DNA from: Eremothecium cymbalariae DBVPG#7215
Taxonomy: Eukaryota; Ascomycota; Saccharomycetes; Saccharomycetales; Saccharomycetaceae
Assembly: GCF_000235365.1 (NCBI RefSeq)
Contig: NC_016453.1
Location: forward strand, 186,001 to 250,000
DNA length: 64,000 nucleotides
Direction: 5' to 3'
The first letter of the stretch is position 1, and each line of letters opens with the position of its first letter. Below are positions 31,708 to 43,580 of the stretch, piece by piece. The notes below the pieces were generated by a model that saw only the letters and a program-made list of their open reading frames with translations, made no database searches and was not told the DNA's origin. A program made the position numbers and the translations under genes.

Positions 31708-33578
31708 ATGGATCAAGTTAGTTTAAAATTTACGCCTGCTTTACAGTCATTTATTGAAGCTTCATTCTTTGAAGAGTTTTCTCAGTTAAAACTTGACGTT
31801 TTGAAACTAAGTTCTCAGAGACTCCCCTTATATGCCAACTTAGATCTTTCCAACATCCCATCAAGGGCTTCAATTGCCCATCTATTTTTGAATGCACAGA
31901 GCTTTAATTTAAGTTCATGGGATGAAAAGAGCATTAATTTTCCAGGATGGTTTTTTAACTTCAATACGTTCGAGGAATTCAAGGATTTAGATAAAGCTAA
32001 GTTTCTCCAAGAGCAGTCCACGAAGTTGTTGGATGCAGGTGTTAATGGTTGTTTAGATGATGGTGCTGGTTTTTTTTGATTTGTTTTGCTGATTTGAAGC
32101 AATATAAGTTTTACTACTGGTTTGCTGTTCCTGCATACCAAATGGACACCCTTGAAATCAACCTTGTCAGCAAGAAGAAGCTAGTTGACACCTCCCCGTA
32201 TGCAGAATTTATGAAGGATGTAGTTAAGCTAAGCGGTGTATTGGATACTGAGACAGGAGAAATTTTAACAGGGACCCGCCAGGAACTTGAGAAGTTTAAC
32301 ACTTTATTAGTGCACGATACTAGTGCCATTGAGTTATGCCCTACTAGTCTAGTCAAGAATTTTGTCACAATTTGGAAGTATCATAACCCTGACAAGAATG
32401 ATTGTGTAGTTGTTCTATTACGGCCTGAAGGGAGCTACGTGTTAGAGCTTTCTATTAAGGGCGTTATCTCGGAAGAATCTAAAATAAAAGCAACTGGCTG
32501 GGAGAGGAATGTGCATGGGTTACTGTCACCAAAATTATCGGAGTTGGGTTCTATAATTGATTCCATGAAGCTTGCTGACCAGTCAATCGACTTAAATCTA
32601 AAGCTGATGAAATGGAGGATTGTGCCTGATATTAATCTTGAAGTAATAAAGAGCTCAAAAGCGTTGTTACTGGGTGCAGGTACACTTGGTTGTTCCGTTT
32701 CAAGATCATTAATAGCATGGGGCGTGAGGAAAATAACTTTTGTTGACAGCAGCAAAGTATCGTTTTCCAATCCTGTGAGACAATCACTGTTTAATTTTAG
32801 TGATTACGGTAAATTAAAAGCACATGCAGCTGCGGATGCAATAAAGGCCATCTTTCCTCTCGTAGAAGCATCGGGGGTACACCTTGAGGTCCCCATGATA
32901 GGCCATCCTGTCACAAATGAACAGAAACAGCGGCAGGATTATGAAAAACTAAGCTCCTTGATCAAGGAACATGACATAATATTCTTACTGATGGATTCTC
33001 GGGAAGCCCGTTGGTTGCCAACCGTTCTCGCTAACGTCGAGGGCAAGCTGGTCATCAACGCTGCTTTGGGGTTTGATTCTTACCTGGTGATGCGGCATGG
33101 TGATTACGGACAACCCGATGACAGTAGGCTTGGATGTTACTTTTGTCATGATGTAGTAGCCCCAAGCGACTCCTTGAACGACAGAACTCTCGATCAGATG
33201 TGCACCGTCACGAGGCCCGGAGCAGCGTTGATCGCATCGGCCCTTGCAGTCGAGCTGGCAGTGTCTGTTCTACAACACAAAGACAAGAACAACGCACCTG
33301 AAAACTCTGAGTGCGTGCTTGGAGAGGTCCCACATCAACTGCGTGGGTTTCTCAACCATTTTAGTACCATGAAACTGCGTACACCAGCGTACAAGCATTG
33401 CTCTGCTTGCAGTAGGATCGTTGTCACCTCGTTAAAAGCCGACGGATGGCAATTTTTGAAACAAGCCTTGAATAACAACAAGTTCATAGAAAATTTAAGT
33501 GGACTGACTAAGGTCCAAGATGAAACTGAAAGGCTCTTGGCTAATATAGACGATGATGAATTTGACATTATTACCTAA
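31708..33578 (+). CDS. ATG7: Autophagy E1-like enzyme Atg7, frame break in a T8 run
   Basis: Atg7 activates the ubiquitin-like proteins Atg8 and Atg12 and passes them to Atg3 and Atg10. The N-terminal domain begins at ATG 31708. The first frame ends at a TGA (32,077-32,079) directly after T8 at 32,070-32,077. The rest continues in the -1 frame from FADLKQYKF to 33578. One added T joins the halves into about 623 residues (630 in S. cerevisiae). The E1 domain has the nucleotide loop GAGTLGC near 32,672-32,690, then WGVRKITFVD and the catalytic cysteine in DQMCTVTRPG (codon 33,201-33,203). A T-T-T-T-T-T-T heptamer in the right register could in principle allow -1 slippage, but a lost homopolymer base is simpler. 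Confidence 0.95.
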
Positions 33579-33716
33579 GATCGTTATATTAGAGTTATCG
33601 CTATTTACGTATTTAATTATATAAAATTGTTCAGCCAGGTTGATGATGTTCAGCGGATAGACATCTCTACTTGTAGATCTTAGCATCCAAACCTAAAATA
33701 TCTGTACGAGACTTGA

Positions 33717-35093
<1,377 letters not shown>

Positions 35094-35198
35094 AGACATG
35101 TATATATATGTATTATTGAGGATATAAATTTTAATTTACAGAATGGGTCCGCATAGGCTCGTTGTTGTACGGAACTCTTCCCCAAATCCTCAATAATT

Positions 35199-35984
35199 TT
35201 AACCTGACATTTCAATGTCTTGATCAGCTGGACTTTCTTGAGATTCCCTTTCCTTTAGTTGCTCAATAATTTCCGCTGTTTTTGATTCAGGATAGATAGA
35301 GAAACCGTGTTCCTCTGTCACGCTGCTTAATTGGGCATTATTTTCGTCTAATTTCTCCTCCATAACTTGTTTTAAAATCTTTAGTACTAATAATTCTGCC
35401 TCCTTTAAAGTAAGCGACGAATACCATTCATTTTGTAGCTCGGACTGTGCACCCTCTGAACCAGACCCAATGGCCTTGGCATTGTAACGGTAGAAAGTTC
35501 CAGAGGGCTCTGCATGATAAAGCTGGTAGCCTTCCTCCTTGTCGTACCCTGCTATTAATAAAGCGACACCAAACGGTCTCGACATTAACCGCTCCTCCCC
35601 TGATGCACCCTCTCCAAACCTAAGAGCCAAATCACAAACAGATTGCGTTAGTGATTCAACGCTGATTTCTTCATCATAGTACAGATTGTGTGTCACAGAC
35701 GATATTCTAGCATGTTCAATCATCGAGCGCGCATCAGCAGTAAGCCCGCTCATGGCACATCCTATGTGTTTATCCACTTCAACGATCTTTTCAATCGAAT
35801 CACTCTCCAAAAGCGGTGAAGTTACACGCTTTTCAACTCCAAGAACTACACCTTCATTGGTCGCAATCCCAATAGCCGTTGATCCTAATTTAATTGCCTC
35901 CAGAGAATATTCTACTTGAAACAACCTACCTTCAGGAGAAAACGTACTCACACCACGGTCATATTCACTTCTAGTTAAAAACAT
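35199..35984 (-). CDS. PUP2: 20S proteasome alpha-5 subunit Pup2
   Basis: Pup2 is the alpha-5 subunit of the 20S core and helps form the outer gating ring. The 261-residue product carries the alpha-type N-terminal signature ([20 protein letters not shown]) and the fold's GVVLGVEKR strand. It has no N-terminal catalytic threonine, as expected of alpha subunits. Length matches the 260 residues of S. cerevisiae. The C-terminus is acidic ([11 protein letters not shown]). A perfect proteasome-associated control element lies about 92 bases upstream, which indicates Rpn4 control. The gene is convergent with GCN5 and divergent from SPC97. Confidence 0.97.
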   Translation of the reverse strand: MFLTRSEYDRGVSTFSPEGRLFQVEYSLEAIKLGSTAIGIATNEGVVLGVEKRVTSPLLESDSIEKIVEVDKHIGCAMSGLTADARSMIEHARISSVTHNLYYDEEISVESLTQSVCDLALRFGEGASGEERLMSRPFGVALLIAGYDKEEGYQLYHAEPSGTFYRYNAKAIGSGSEGAQSELQNEWYSSLTLKEAELLVLKILKQVMEEKLDENNAQLSSVTEEHGFSIYPESKTAEIIEQLKERESQESPADQDIEMSG

Positions 35985-36448
35985 CTCCTACTATATAATT
36001 GAACTGTTTGATTCCCCCGGGAGACCTCTATTGTGGTATTCTAGACAGCTGCAGCTTAACCTCTTCGTTATCCAGTTTGCCACCCAGTGGAGCTCAAAAC
36101 TGGCACTTTATGCCTTTTTCAGATTAGCTATGATCCAGAGATACGCGGTGTACTGGTGTATGCACGTGACCTATAACAGATCCTGTTGAGCCATAAACTA
36201 AGGACGAGATCAAACGAACAACAAGTTAAAAGGCTGCTATGGGGAGACTCATAGTTTTAGAGCGCTCTATGGGGCCACTATATCTTATGGCAGCAGGCTT
36301 TACGGCTCTGTTTACATATTGGGGCAGCTCCAACGCGTTAACAAAAGATTTCACAAAACGGAGACGAGAACCCAATAGGATGATAATGGGTACATCAAAG
36401 TTAGCTATCTAGATAGGTATTCTACAAGACGTTGTAATTGAGTTCAAT
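35985..36448. promoter_or_regulatory. Divergent PUP2/SPC97 promoter region
   Basis: These 464 bases serve PUP2 (minus) and SPC97 (plus). Besides the PACE element at 36,076-36,084 they contain GTCACGTG-type E-box sequence (CACGTG at 36,163-36,168), a possible Cbf1 site. No ORF of note is present. Confidence 0.6.
36076..36084 (-). promoter_or_regulatory. Proteasome-associated control element (Rpn4 site) for PUP2
   Basis: TTTGCCACC on the plus strand is the exact reverse complement of the PACE consensus GGTGGCAAA. It reads in the direction of PUP2 and lies 92 bases before its ATG. Rpn4 binding to this element coordinates proteasome subunit genes in S. cerevisiae and related yeasts. Confidence 0.88.
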
Positions 36449-39010
36449 ATGGAAGTGAAAAAAGTTCAAGATGTGGTTTACTTAGTGCTGCCGCCAAAAG
36501 GCGTTGGTGAGAGTAGTGGGAGCCATAGCTTTTTCACGAGGCTATCTAACTATCAGCCTATAACGCATACACAACTTAAGATCAAGTCGTATCCGCTGGA
36601 CCAAATCAAAGATCAATCAGTGCAGGAGTCTCTTGTGATTCGAGATCTACTAAATGTATTATTGGGGCTTGAAGGAGTGTATATTCGGTATAATAATAGT
36701 TATGATCCTTCTTCGAGAAGTGGTGGGACGATGGCATACGACATTGTAGGTCCGGATTACAAAATTGCCAAAAACATGGATCCATCTTTGAAGAGTGTTG
36801 CCAAGAGGATTAGTAAAGTAGGAAGGTTATATGTGCTTTTGAATGAGTTTATGGCTCGTTTTGAACAGACGCGGTATGGTTCTATAATCCACCGATTGTG
36901 CTTTGTTGTGAGAAGGTTTTTACAGGATGAGTACTTGCCATTCGTAGTAGGGAAGCTTGAGCGTTGGTTTCAAGAGGATTGCCGGTTTGGCATCCGGATA
37001 ATGGAGCAGACTTTGAATGAAGAAATTGTTTACAGGGCTAGGGTGTTGTATGAACTGGTTGCCAGTGTGATCAAGGAGATGGGAAGGAGAGATAAAATAG
37101 ACCTTGTAGAAGCTGACTTTGAAAACTTCATGCAAGATTTAAAGATGGGCGGTGACGCTGGTGCGTTTAACGATATCAGTGCAAATGGGCTTCTGATAAC
37201 CGATACGAGGGTTTCCCCAGTAGCCAAGGGGGGAATAGTGTTACAGATAATTCTTGATAAGTTAAAGCAAAACTGGGGGGACCAACTGAACCTACAGTTC
37301 TTGCGCCGTGTTTGGAAAGATATATCCGAACCTTACTGTGAAATGTTAAATGCTTGGTTAATCAGAGGGGAATTAAAAGATCCGTACAATGAGTTCCTTA
37401 TTAGTGACACTTCCTCAAACGTCAATGTTACCTTGAACTCATTGAATAGTGAACGACTATGGGATACACAATACGTAATACGCAAGGATGGACTCACTGA
37501 ACAATTTCATGATCGCCAATTACAATATAAAGTGCTTATGACAGGTAAACTATTGAACTTGTTCAAGCGTAGTTGCGGTTTAGCAACTCTAAAACCCGAG
37601 CTTGACCCTCCTCAGAACGAGATTGCAAAGGAGCTTCCTGAAGGTACCCAATTGCTTGTATATGTTGATAAATGGTATCAACGGGCGAATCAAATGTGCT
37701 GGGAATTGCTTCAAGACGGCTACCAGCTTCCGAGATTTATGTCCCAGTTGCACCGTCATTTCATGCTCTATAGTTGTGGCGAATTCAAAAACAAGTTTTT
37801 TGTCAAGTCCATGGTTGAGTTAACTCGTAGTAAATCGGAAACTATTCAACTTAAATTACAAAGAGTGTGGCAACAATATCAACGTTACACATCTTCAGGA
37901 AAAGATGATCTTGTGTTACAATTAATGAACCTTAGATTGGACAATATGAGTTTGGCGGATGTGATCACACAATTTGAAGAAGCCGAGGATGAGGTACCGA
38001 ATAATCAAAATGGTCATACTAACGCACACGACCACGGCGACAGCAATAGTACTGGAACTGGTGGTGTGATCGACGGTACTGGTGCAAGTACCCAAGCTGA
38101 TGCTAGTAATATGACACGCCGCAACAGCGCCGCGCGAAGTAACCGGAACTCCTTGTTAGAGGCGCGCAACTTTAACAGCTTAAAGGACATGTTGCTGCGA
38201 GAACTGGATCATGGTTCTGCATCAGCTGCTACACCAGATGCCATGGATACAACGGATGTAACCCGCAAAAACAAGCTTCATAGCATCCATTATCTACAGT
38301 TCGAAATAGTTGTCCCATTTCCATTAAATGCACTCGTCTCTAAACCTTTTGTCGTTGAATACCAGATAATTCAACGGCATCTATTAATTCTTCACTATTA
38401 TAACCGTCTACTAGAAGATACGTGGTTCGAAACTAATAAGGTTTGGCCAGCGCGAATTCGTGTTCCTTCAATGAAAAACTGTCTAAAGCGTTGTAGATCT
38501 ATCCATAACAGACTCGCACAACTCGTTAAAGTACTTTCCGAATATGCCGCGCACGATGTCATCACACCCGATTGGCGTCAGTTATCTGACGTTCTCAACG
38601 GCCCTTCGGTTTCTTTCTCTCGACTACAGCTCGCAGTACATGACTACCTTGCAAATGTCATGGCCGCAAATCTCCTAACTGACACCGACCTCCATCGCCT
38701 GCTAATGCAGATATTAGAAATTGTCCACCGCTACTGTAAGTTCCTCTCTGCTCTTCGCCCAGCCCTCGCCAATACACCTGCGCTTTCTGCATCGTCCGCC
38801 GCGTACACAGGTACAGACGACGCATCTCCGGACACACCGGTACCGTACAACCTACTGTCCGACTGGGACCGCTACCTGAAAAAGGTTTCCAACGCTCTTC
38901 GAGATCATATTCGAGCGCTCATCGAAGGAATTAAACATCATAGTCAGAGAGGTCAGACTGCCCCCCGGGTATTGTTGTTGGTAGAGCGTTTGTCTGCTTT
39001 CGTTTATTGA
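36449..39010 (+). CDS. SPC97: Gamma-tubulin complex protein Spc97 (GCP2)
   Basis: Spc97 joins Spc98 and Tub4 in the gamma-tubulin small complex that nucleates microtubules at the spindle pole body. The 853-residue product (823 in S. cerevisiae) has a GCP-type N-terminal domain with SLVIRDLLNVLLGLEGVYIR. A C-terminal gamma-tubulin-binding helical domain includes MSQLHRHFMLYSCGEFKNKF and YLQFEIVVPFPLNALV. Between them is a polar insert near residues 520-610 (NQNGHTNAHDHGDSNSTGTG), probably a disordered loop. The last third uses noticeably more GC-rich codons than the first. Placement between PUP2 and ENO again interleaves the chromosome VII and VIII orders of S. cerevisiae. Confidence 0.95.
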   Translation: MEVKKVQDVVYLVLPPKGVGESSGSHSFFTRLSNYQPITHTQLKIKSYPLDQIKDQSVQESLVIRDLLNVLLGLEGVYIRYNNSYDPSSRSGGTMAYDIVGPDYKIAKNMDPSLKSVAKRISKVGRLYVLLNEFMARFEQTRYGSIIHRLCFVVRRFLQDEYLPFVVGKLERWFQEDCRFGIRIMEQTLNEEIVYRARVLYELVASVIKEMGRRDKIDLVEADFENFMQDLKMGGDAGAFNDISANGLLITDTRVSPVAKGGIVLQIILDKLKQNWGDQLNLQFLRRVWKDISEPYCEMLNAWLIRGELKDPYNEFLISDTSSNVNVTLNSLNSERLWDTQYVIRKDGLTEQFHDRQLQYKVLMTGKLLNLFKRSCGLATLKPELDPPQNEIAKELPEGTQLLVYVDKWYQRANQMCWELLQDGYQLPRFMSQLHRHFMLYSCGEFKNKFFVKSMVELTRSKSETIQLKLQRVWQQYQRYTSSGKDDLVLQLMNLRLDNMSLADVITQFEEAEDEVPNNQNGHTNAHDHGDSNSTGTGGVIDGTGASTQADASNMTRRNSAARSNRNSLLEARNFNSLKDMLLRELDHGSASAATPDAMDTTDVTRKNKLHSIHYLQFEIVVPFPLNALVSKPFVVEYQIIQRHLLILHYYNRLLEDTWFETNKVWPARIRVPSMKNCLKRCRSIHNRLAQLVKVLSEYAAHDVITPDWRQLSDVLNGPSVSFSRLQLAVHDYLANVMAANLLTDTDLHRLLMQILEIVHRYCKFLSALRPALANTPALSASSAAYTGTDDASPDTPVPYNLLSDWDRYLKKVSNALRDHIRALIEGIKHHSQRGQTAPRVLLLVERLSAFVY

Positions 39011-39510
39011 ACTATCTCGCAGAGTTGAGTTCCAGCCTGAAGCCTCCCATTCCACACAAGAACAATGGAAGCTTGACATCGCGGCTTCCTATCTGACTTT
39101 TATTCTTAGGCACAGCTTCTTGTTTGCTACGTTTCGTCTCGTGTTCCAACTACACAGTGATGATCGTGGGGGGCCTGACGCACGTACCCTGAAAGTCGCC
39201 TTCAACACCAGAGACACGACGACACACGCTTTCAAAACAGCAAAGGGGACAAGAAACTTAATGATCAGCAGACAGTGGAAAAAATTTCTGAAGATAGAGA
39301 GCACGAGGATATAGACATGATATTGATGGACGAAAAAATAGGGTCAAGCAGTAAGAACAGTGTATAAATAGGAGCAAAGAAATTTTCCACCTCGTTGGGC
39401 GGAACAAGAACTAAGTTTTTTCAGGTTTTTTACTTGCTCCTGATTATAAAGTAGCAGGGATTACACCTAGATACTCAAAAAATACATATCTATCGATTAT
39501 AACTCACAAA
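39011..39510. promoter_or_regulatory. Enolase promoter region
   Basis: This 500-base region drives a very highly expressed glycolytic gene. A consensus TATA box TATAAATA lies at 39,363-39,370, about 141 bases before the ATG. A CTTCC core at 39,085-39,089 could be a Gcr1 site. I could not find a convincing Rap1 site nearby. A T-rich stretch follows the TATA box around 39,415-39,435. Confidence 0.6.
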
Positions 39511-40824
39511 ATGGCTATTTCCAAGGTACATGCTAGATCCGTTTACGACTCTCGTGGTAACCCAACTGTTGAAGTTGAATTGACCACTGAAAATGGATTG
39601 TTCAGATCGATTGTTCCATCCGGTGCTTCTACTGGTATCCACGAAGCTTTGGAATTGAGAGATGGTGACAAGTCTAAGTGGCTAGGAAAGGGTGTTAACA
39701 AGGCCGTTTCTAACGTCAATGAGGTTATTGCTCCAGCTTTAATCTCAGCTAATGTCGATGTGAAGGACCAAAAGGCTGTTGATGACTTGATGTTGTCTTT
39801 GGACGGTACCTCAAACAAGAACAAGTTGGGTGCCAACGCTATCTTGGGTGTTTCTATGGCTATTGCCAAAGCTGCTGCTGCCGAGAAGCAAGTTCCATTG
39901 TACCAACACTTGGCGGACTTGGCTGGTTCCAACACTGAGCCATTTGTCTTGCCAGTTCCATTCCTAAATGTGTTGAACGGTGGTTCTCATGCTGGTGGTG
40001 CTTTGGCTTTGCAAGAGTTTATGATTGCTCCAACTGGTGCCGAATCCTTCTCTGAGGCTTTGAGAATGGGTTCCGAAGTCTACCACAACTTGAAGTCTTT
40101 GACTAAGAAGAGATACGGTTCTTCTGCCGGTAATGTTGGTGACGAAGGTGGTGTTGCTCCTAACATTCAGACTGCTGAAGAAGCTTTGGACTTGATTGTC
40201 GATTCTATCAAAGCTGCTGGGTACGAAGGAAAGATTGACATTGCTTTGGACTGTGCTTCTTCTGAATTCTTCAAGGACGGTAAGTACGACTTGGACTTCA
40301 AGAACCCAGAGTCTGACCCATCCAAGTGGTTGTCTGGTGAACAATTGGCCGACCTATACCACAAGTTGGTCGAAAAGTACCCAATTGTCTCCATCGAAGA
40401 CCCATTCGCTGAAGATGACTGGGAAGCTTGGTCCCACTTCTACAAGAACGCTGGTGTCCAAATCGTTGCTGATGATTTGACTGTCACCAACCCAGTCAGA
40501 ATTGCATCTGCTATCGAAAAGAAGGCCGCCGACGCCTTGTTGTTGAAGGTCAACCAGATTGGTTCTTTGTCTGAATCCATCCAAGCTGCCAAGGACTCCT
40601 TCGACGCTACCTGGGGCGTTATGGTCTCCCACAGATCCGGTGAGACCGAAGACACCTTCATTGCCGACTTGGTTGTTGGTTTGAGAACTGGTCAAATCAA
40701 GACTGGTGCTCCAGCTAGATCTGAAAGATTGGCCAAGTTGAACCAGTTGTTGAGAATTGAAGAGGAATTAGGTTCCAAGGCTGTCTATGCTGGTAAGAAG
40801 TTCCACAACGCTAACAAGTTGTAA
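39511..40824 (+). CDS. ENO: Enolase
   Basis: Enolase converts 2-phosphoglycerate to phosphoenolpyruvate in glycolysis. The 437-residue product has exactly the yeast enolase length. It shows [48 protein letters not shown], the [11 protein letters not shown] lysine loop and [15 protein letters not shown], which together hold the metal ligands and catalytic residues of the family. Codon use is extremely biased (TTG for leucine, GGT for glycine, AAG for lysine), unlike the neighbouring genes, which is a mark of very high expression. S. cerevisiae has two copies, ENO1 and ENO2, from the genome duplication. This locus has flanks from both, so it is the single ancestral gene here. Confidence 0.99.
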   Translation: MAISKVHARSVYDSRGNPTVEVELTTENGLFRSIVPSGASTGIHEALELRDGDKSKWLGKGVNKAVSNVNEVIAPALISANVDVKDQKAVDDLMLSLDGTSNKNKLGANAILGVSMAIAKAAAAEKQVPLYQHLADLAGSNTEPFVLPVPFLNVLNGGSHAGGALALQEFMIAPTGAESFSEALRMGSEVYHNLKSLTKKRYGSSAGNVGDEGGVAPNIQTAEEALDLIVDSIKAAGYEGKIDIALDCASSEFFKDGKYDLDFKNPESDPSKWLSGEQLADLYHKLVEKYPIVSIEDPFAEDDWEAWSHFYKNAGVQIVADDLTVTNPVRIASAIEKKAADALLLKVNQIGSLSESIQAAKDSFDATWGVMVSHRSGETEDTFIADLVVGLRTGQIKTGAPARSERLAKLNQLLRIEEELGSKAVYAGKKFHNANKL

Positions 40825-41271
40825 GCCGATTATTAACATCTCGTGCTATGCACTGAACCCTTTTTAACTGTGTAATCAATCCTCTTATGTATCGAAACGA
40901 ATTCAAGTTATTTCATTTGTGTGCGAAGATACGTTGCAAAAATTTTCAGCTGAAATGTTAATACGTATCGCACTATGAAGCATATTATTTGATTAAAATA
41001 GAACCAACTTTAAATATGATAGATCTTGACTAAATCTTTTGTAATGAAGTAATAAGAAGTGTCGGGGTTAAGTTCCTTTTTGTCTATACGTTGTGATGGG
41101 AACGAATCCCTTGTAGGCTTTTAACTTCAATTTTTTTAACATCGATATTAAGTTTGTTGATAAGTGAACACTACTCAGAGTAACTGAAATGGGTGGTTAT
41201 TCTAAAGCAGAAACGTACCCCAAATAGTCAACAATTTTCCAAAGCTTAATAAGATCGAAATTCTTTTTGTG
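40825..41271. other. ENO-CTR2 intergenic region
   Basis: These 447 bases hold the enolase 3' end and the CTR2 promoter. The sequence is AT-rich with no credible ORF, RNA gene or repeat. A copper-responsive Mac1 or Cuf1-type site is not evident to me. Confidence 0.4.
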
Positions 41272-41748
41272 ATGTTATATGAAACGAACAATTTATACCA
41301 GCGAGAGAATATGGGAAGTAATAAGGGGTATGACCGTAATGGCCATGAACACATGATGCCAAAATGTACCATGAATACGGCATTTAGTTGGAACTACGAA
41401 AATAGCTGCGTTCTATTTCCTTGGTGGGTTATACAGACTAAATCTGGTTTACTCTTTAGCTGCGTTATGATAGCAGTGTTCTCTTACACGTATGAGTATT
41501 TCAGATATTACGTCCATTTGATGACTAAGAAACGGGACCACAATAACATGGATTCCAAATCGTTGCGGTGGAAACGTTCTATATTTTACGGCATTCAAAT
41601 TGGACTTTCCTTTTTAGTGATGTTGATAATTATGTCTTATAATGGATTCTTCATCATCAGTGTTATTTTGGGCGCCGTAGTCGGGAATTTCCATTGGGGT
41701 TCTTTTGTCGAAGATAGATTATTGAATCCCTCTCTAGTGTGTCACTAA
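41272..41748 (+). CDS. CTR2: Vacuolar copper transporter Ctr2
   Basis: Ctr2 releases copper(I) from the vacuole to the cytosol. I start at ATG 41272, since the codon before it is GTG. A later ATG at 41,311 is possible. The 158-residue product has a Met/His-rich N-terminus (HEHMMPKCTMNTAFSWNY) and three membrane segments. The second holds the MLIIM form of the MxxxM copper-selectivity motif and the third has GAVVG, the GxxxG packing motif. It ends SLVCH, almost the SLACH ending I recall for S. cerevisiae Ctr2 (189 residues). It lies between ENO and FMO1, as in YHR174-176. Confidence 0.92.
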   Translation: MLYETNNLYQRENMGSNKGYDRNGHEHMMPKCTMNTAFSWNYENSCVLFPWWVIQTKSGLLFSCVMIAVFSYTYEYFRYYVHLMTKKRDHNNMDSKSLRWKRSIFYGIQIGLSFLVMLIIMSYNGFFIISVILGAVVGNFHWGSFVEDRLLNPSLVCH

Positions 41749-41960
41749 CATTTATATAATAAATATGTGGATATATTTACCTTTTTAAGCTTGACGGATT
41801 TTGTGTTATATGGTAGTTGGATGAAGACACAGGCGGTAGTTGGCATACCTATCTACAACTGTGTACAATTTTGAACTTTTCAATAAAATCTCGACCTCCG
41901 TCTTGAAAGGTCTGTCAGTAACAACATAAAGGTTACTCTATTGAACTTGGAATATAAAAA

Positions 41961-43220
41961 ATGCCGAAAAATGTTGCTATTATAGGAGCTGGGCCAGCTG
42001 GATTGGGTACTGCTAGAGCGTTGCTCAACAATACTCCTTTTGAGGTAACTATCTTTGAACAAGCAGATCAGATAGGTGGTCTTTGGTATTATGGAAATGG
42101 TTTAAGAGATTCAAGCATGTATGACCACCTTGAGACTAATCTTATGAAACAGATTATGGCGTTCAATGGGTTTCCATTCCCTGAATATGATCCTACGTTT
42201 CCTTCGAGACAACGTGTCTGGGAGTACCTTCGGCTTTACTTTCTGGAGTTTATCAAAGGGAAGGCCAAGGTGTTTCTCAATAACAAGGTGACTTCCTTAG
42301 AAAAGGTGAAGGAACCACAAAAGTGGGAGTTGCGTGTCGAAAATGGGCAAGTTTACACATTTGATTTTGTTGTTATAGCGAATGGGCATTACGTGAAAGG
42401 TTATACCCCGCAGAATATTCCTGGGCTCGATAAATGGAGAGCAAAGAGTCCGGAAGCAAGTGTTCATTCTAAATGGTTTACTAATAGTGCATATGCCAGA
42501 GGCAAGACTATAGTGGTTGTTGGAAATGGGGTTAGTGGTCAAGATATCGCGAATCAGCTTTCTACTGTTGCTTACAAAGTATACCACAGTGTCAGGAATG
42601 TTTCCAGCACCGAGTGGCCATCAGAATCAGTTATAGAGGCTGTGGGTGTCATAACAGAAATCAATCCAGAAACTAGTACCATCACATTTGACACTGGTGA
42701 TATTGTCCATAACGTTGACCAAATTATTTGGGCTACCGGGTATCGTTATGACATCCCATTTTTGAAAAGCTATAGAGATATCTTGTTTCCTAACGATGGT
42801 CTTAACGGCGCTGACAAAATTCACAACTTGTGGGAAAATCTCGTTTTCACCAGGGACCCAACTTTATCGTTTCCATTACTAGTTAAGGGTGTAGTAACAT
42901 TCCCTGTGGCAGAGATGCATGGATGCCTAATTTGTCAGGTGTATAATGGCAAGATTACCCGTGAAGAAATGTCATATGGTAACAACTGTCAGTCCGTTGA
43001 TATCGATTTTAAGAGCTGTGCAGATATGGATTATTGTAAACGGCTCAATGAAATTTTAGACACTCACCATAGCTCTCGCGATAAGTTCGAACCGGTACGT
43101 TGGGATAAGAATATGATCAAAATGCGTGGTGTGACGGCAGAGCTCAAGAAGTTAAGGACCGTGGAACTCTTACACAGGGCAATAAATCTAAGAAAAATAG
43201 GCATATCCTACACTCTTTGA
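41961..43220 (+). CDS. FMO1: Flavin-containing monooxygenase Fmo1
   Basis: Yeast Fmo1 oxidises biological thiols such as glutathione and cysteine, keeping the ER environment oxidising. The 419-residue product (432 in S. cerevisiae) begins with the FAD-binding GAGPAG motif at residues 9-14. The NADPH-binding motif GNGVSG is at 188-193, and the ATGY motif at 258-261 is the usual linker signature of FMOs and N-hydroxylating monooxygenases. The start ATG 41961 is the first in frame and puts the Rossmann loop at the expected distance from the N-terminus. It sits between CTR2 and STB5, as in YHR175-178. Confidence 0.94.
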   Translation: MPKNVAIIGAGPAGLGTARALLNNTPFEVTIFEQADQIGGLWYYGNGLRDSSMYDHLETNLMKQIMAFNGFPFPEYDPTFPSRQRVWEYLRLYFLEFIKGKAKVFLNNKVTSLEKVKEPQKWELRVENGQVYTFDFVVIANGHYVKGYTPQNIPGLDKWRAKSPEASVHSKWFTNSAYARGKTIVVVGNGVSGQDIANQLSTVAYKVYHSVRNVSSTEWPSESVIEAVGVITEINPETSTITFDTGDIVHNVDQIIWATGYRYDIPFLKSYRDILFPNDGLNGADKIHNLWENLVFTRDPTLSFPLLVKGVVTFPVAEMHGCLICQVYNGKITREEMSYGNNCQSVDIDFKSCADMDYCKRLNEILDTHHSSRDKFEPVRWDKNMIKMRGVTAELKKLRTVELLHRAINLRKIGISYTL

Positions 43221-43580
43221 GTCGAAACTGATGCAGATACTCTTAGTGAATGAAGAAAAGTAGACCTATTGACCTTTTTATATATTTCTAACTTCAATTA
43301 TGGATATCACATGACCTTTGTTGGAGAACCGTAAGTAGTCAAATCCAATGCGCCCTATTGGGGGAAGTTGAAAAGTAAGCTCTAATCATATTAAATAACT
43401 TAAAACTAATATAAGAAGCGTCCGTATTATTGTCACAAAACCAGCAACAGCTTCACTATTCTATAAAGTATCTCAGCTACGTTGAGCACTAGGTGGCATT
43501 AGTGTACAGCTTCGTTCTGTGGAATTTGGAGTGCATACATTATATGATTCATTTCGGTTGGTGGTGTCCAGAGTTAGACA
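43221..43580. other. FMO1-STB5 intergenic region
   Basis: This 360-base gap carries the STB5 promoter. A TCACATG sequence at 43,307-43,313 is a weak Cbf1-like match with no centromere element after it. Nothing else stands out. Confidence 0.4.

Noticed and set aside
43305..43320. CDEI-like TCACATG as a possible centromere
   Set aside because: There is no CDEIII sequence or 80-base AT-only CDEII next to it.
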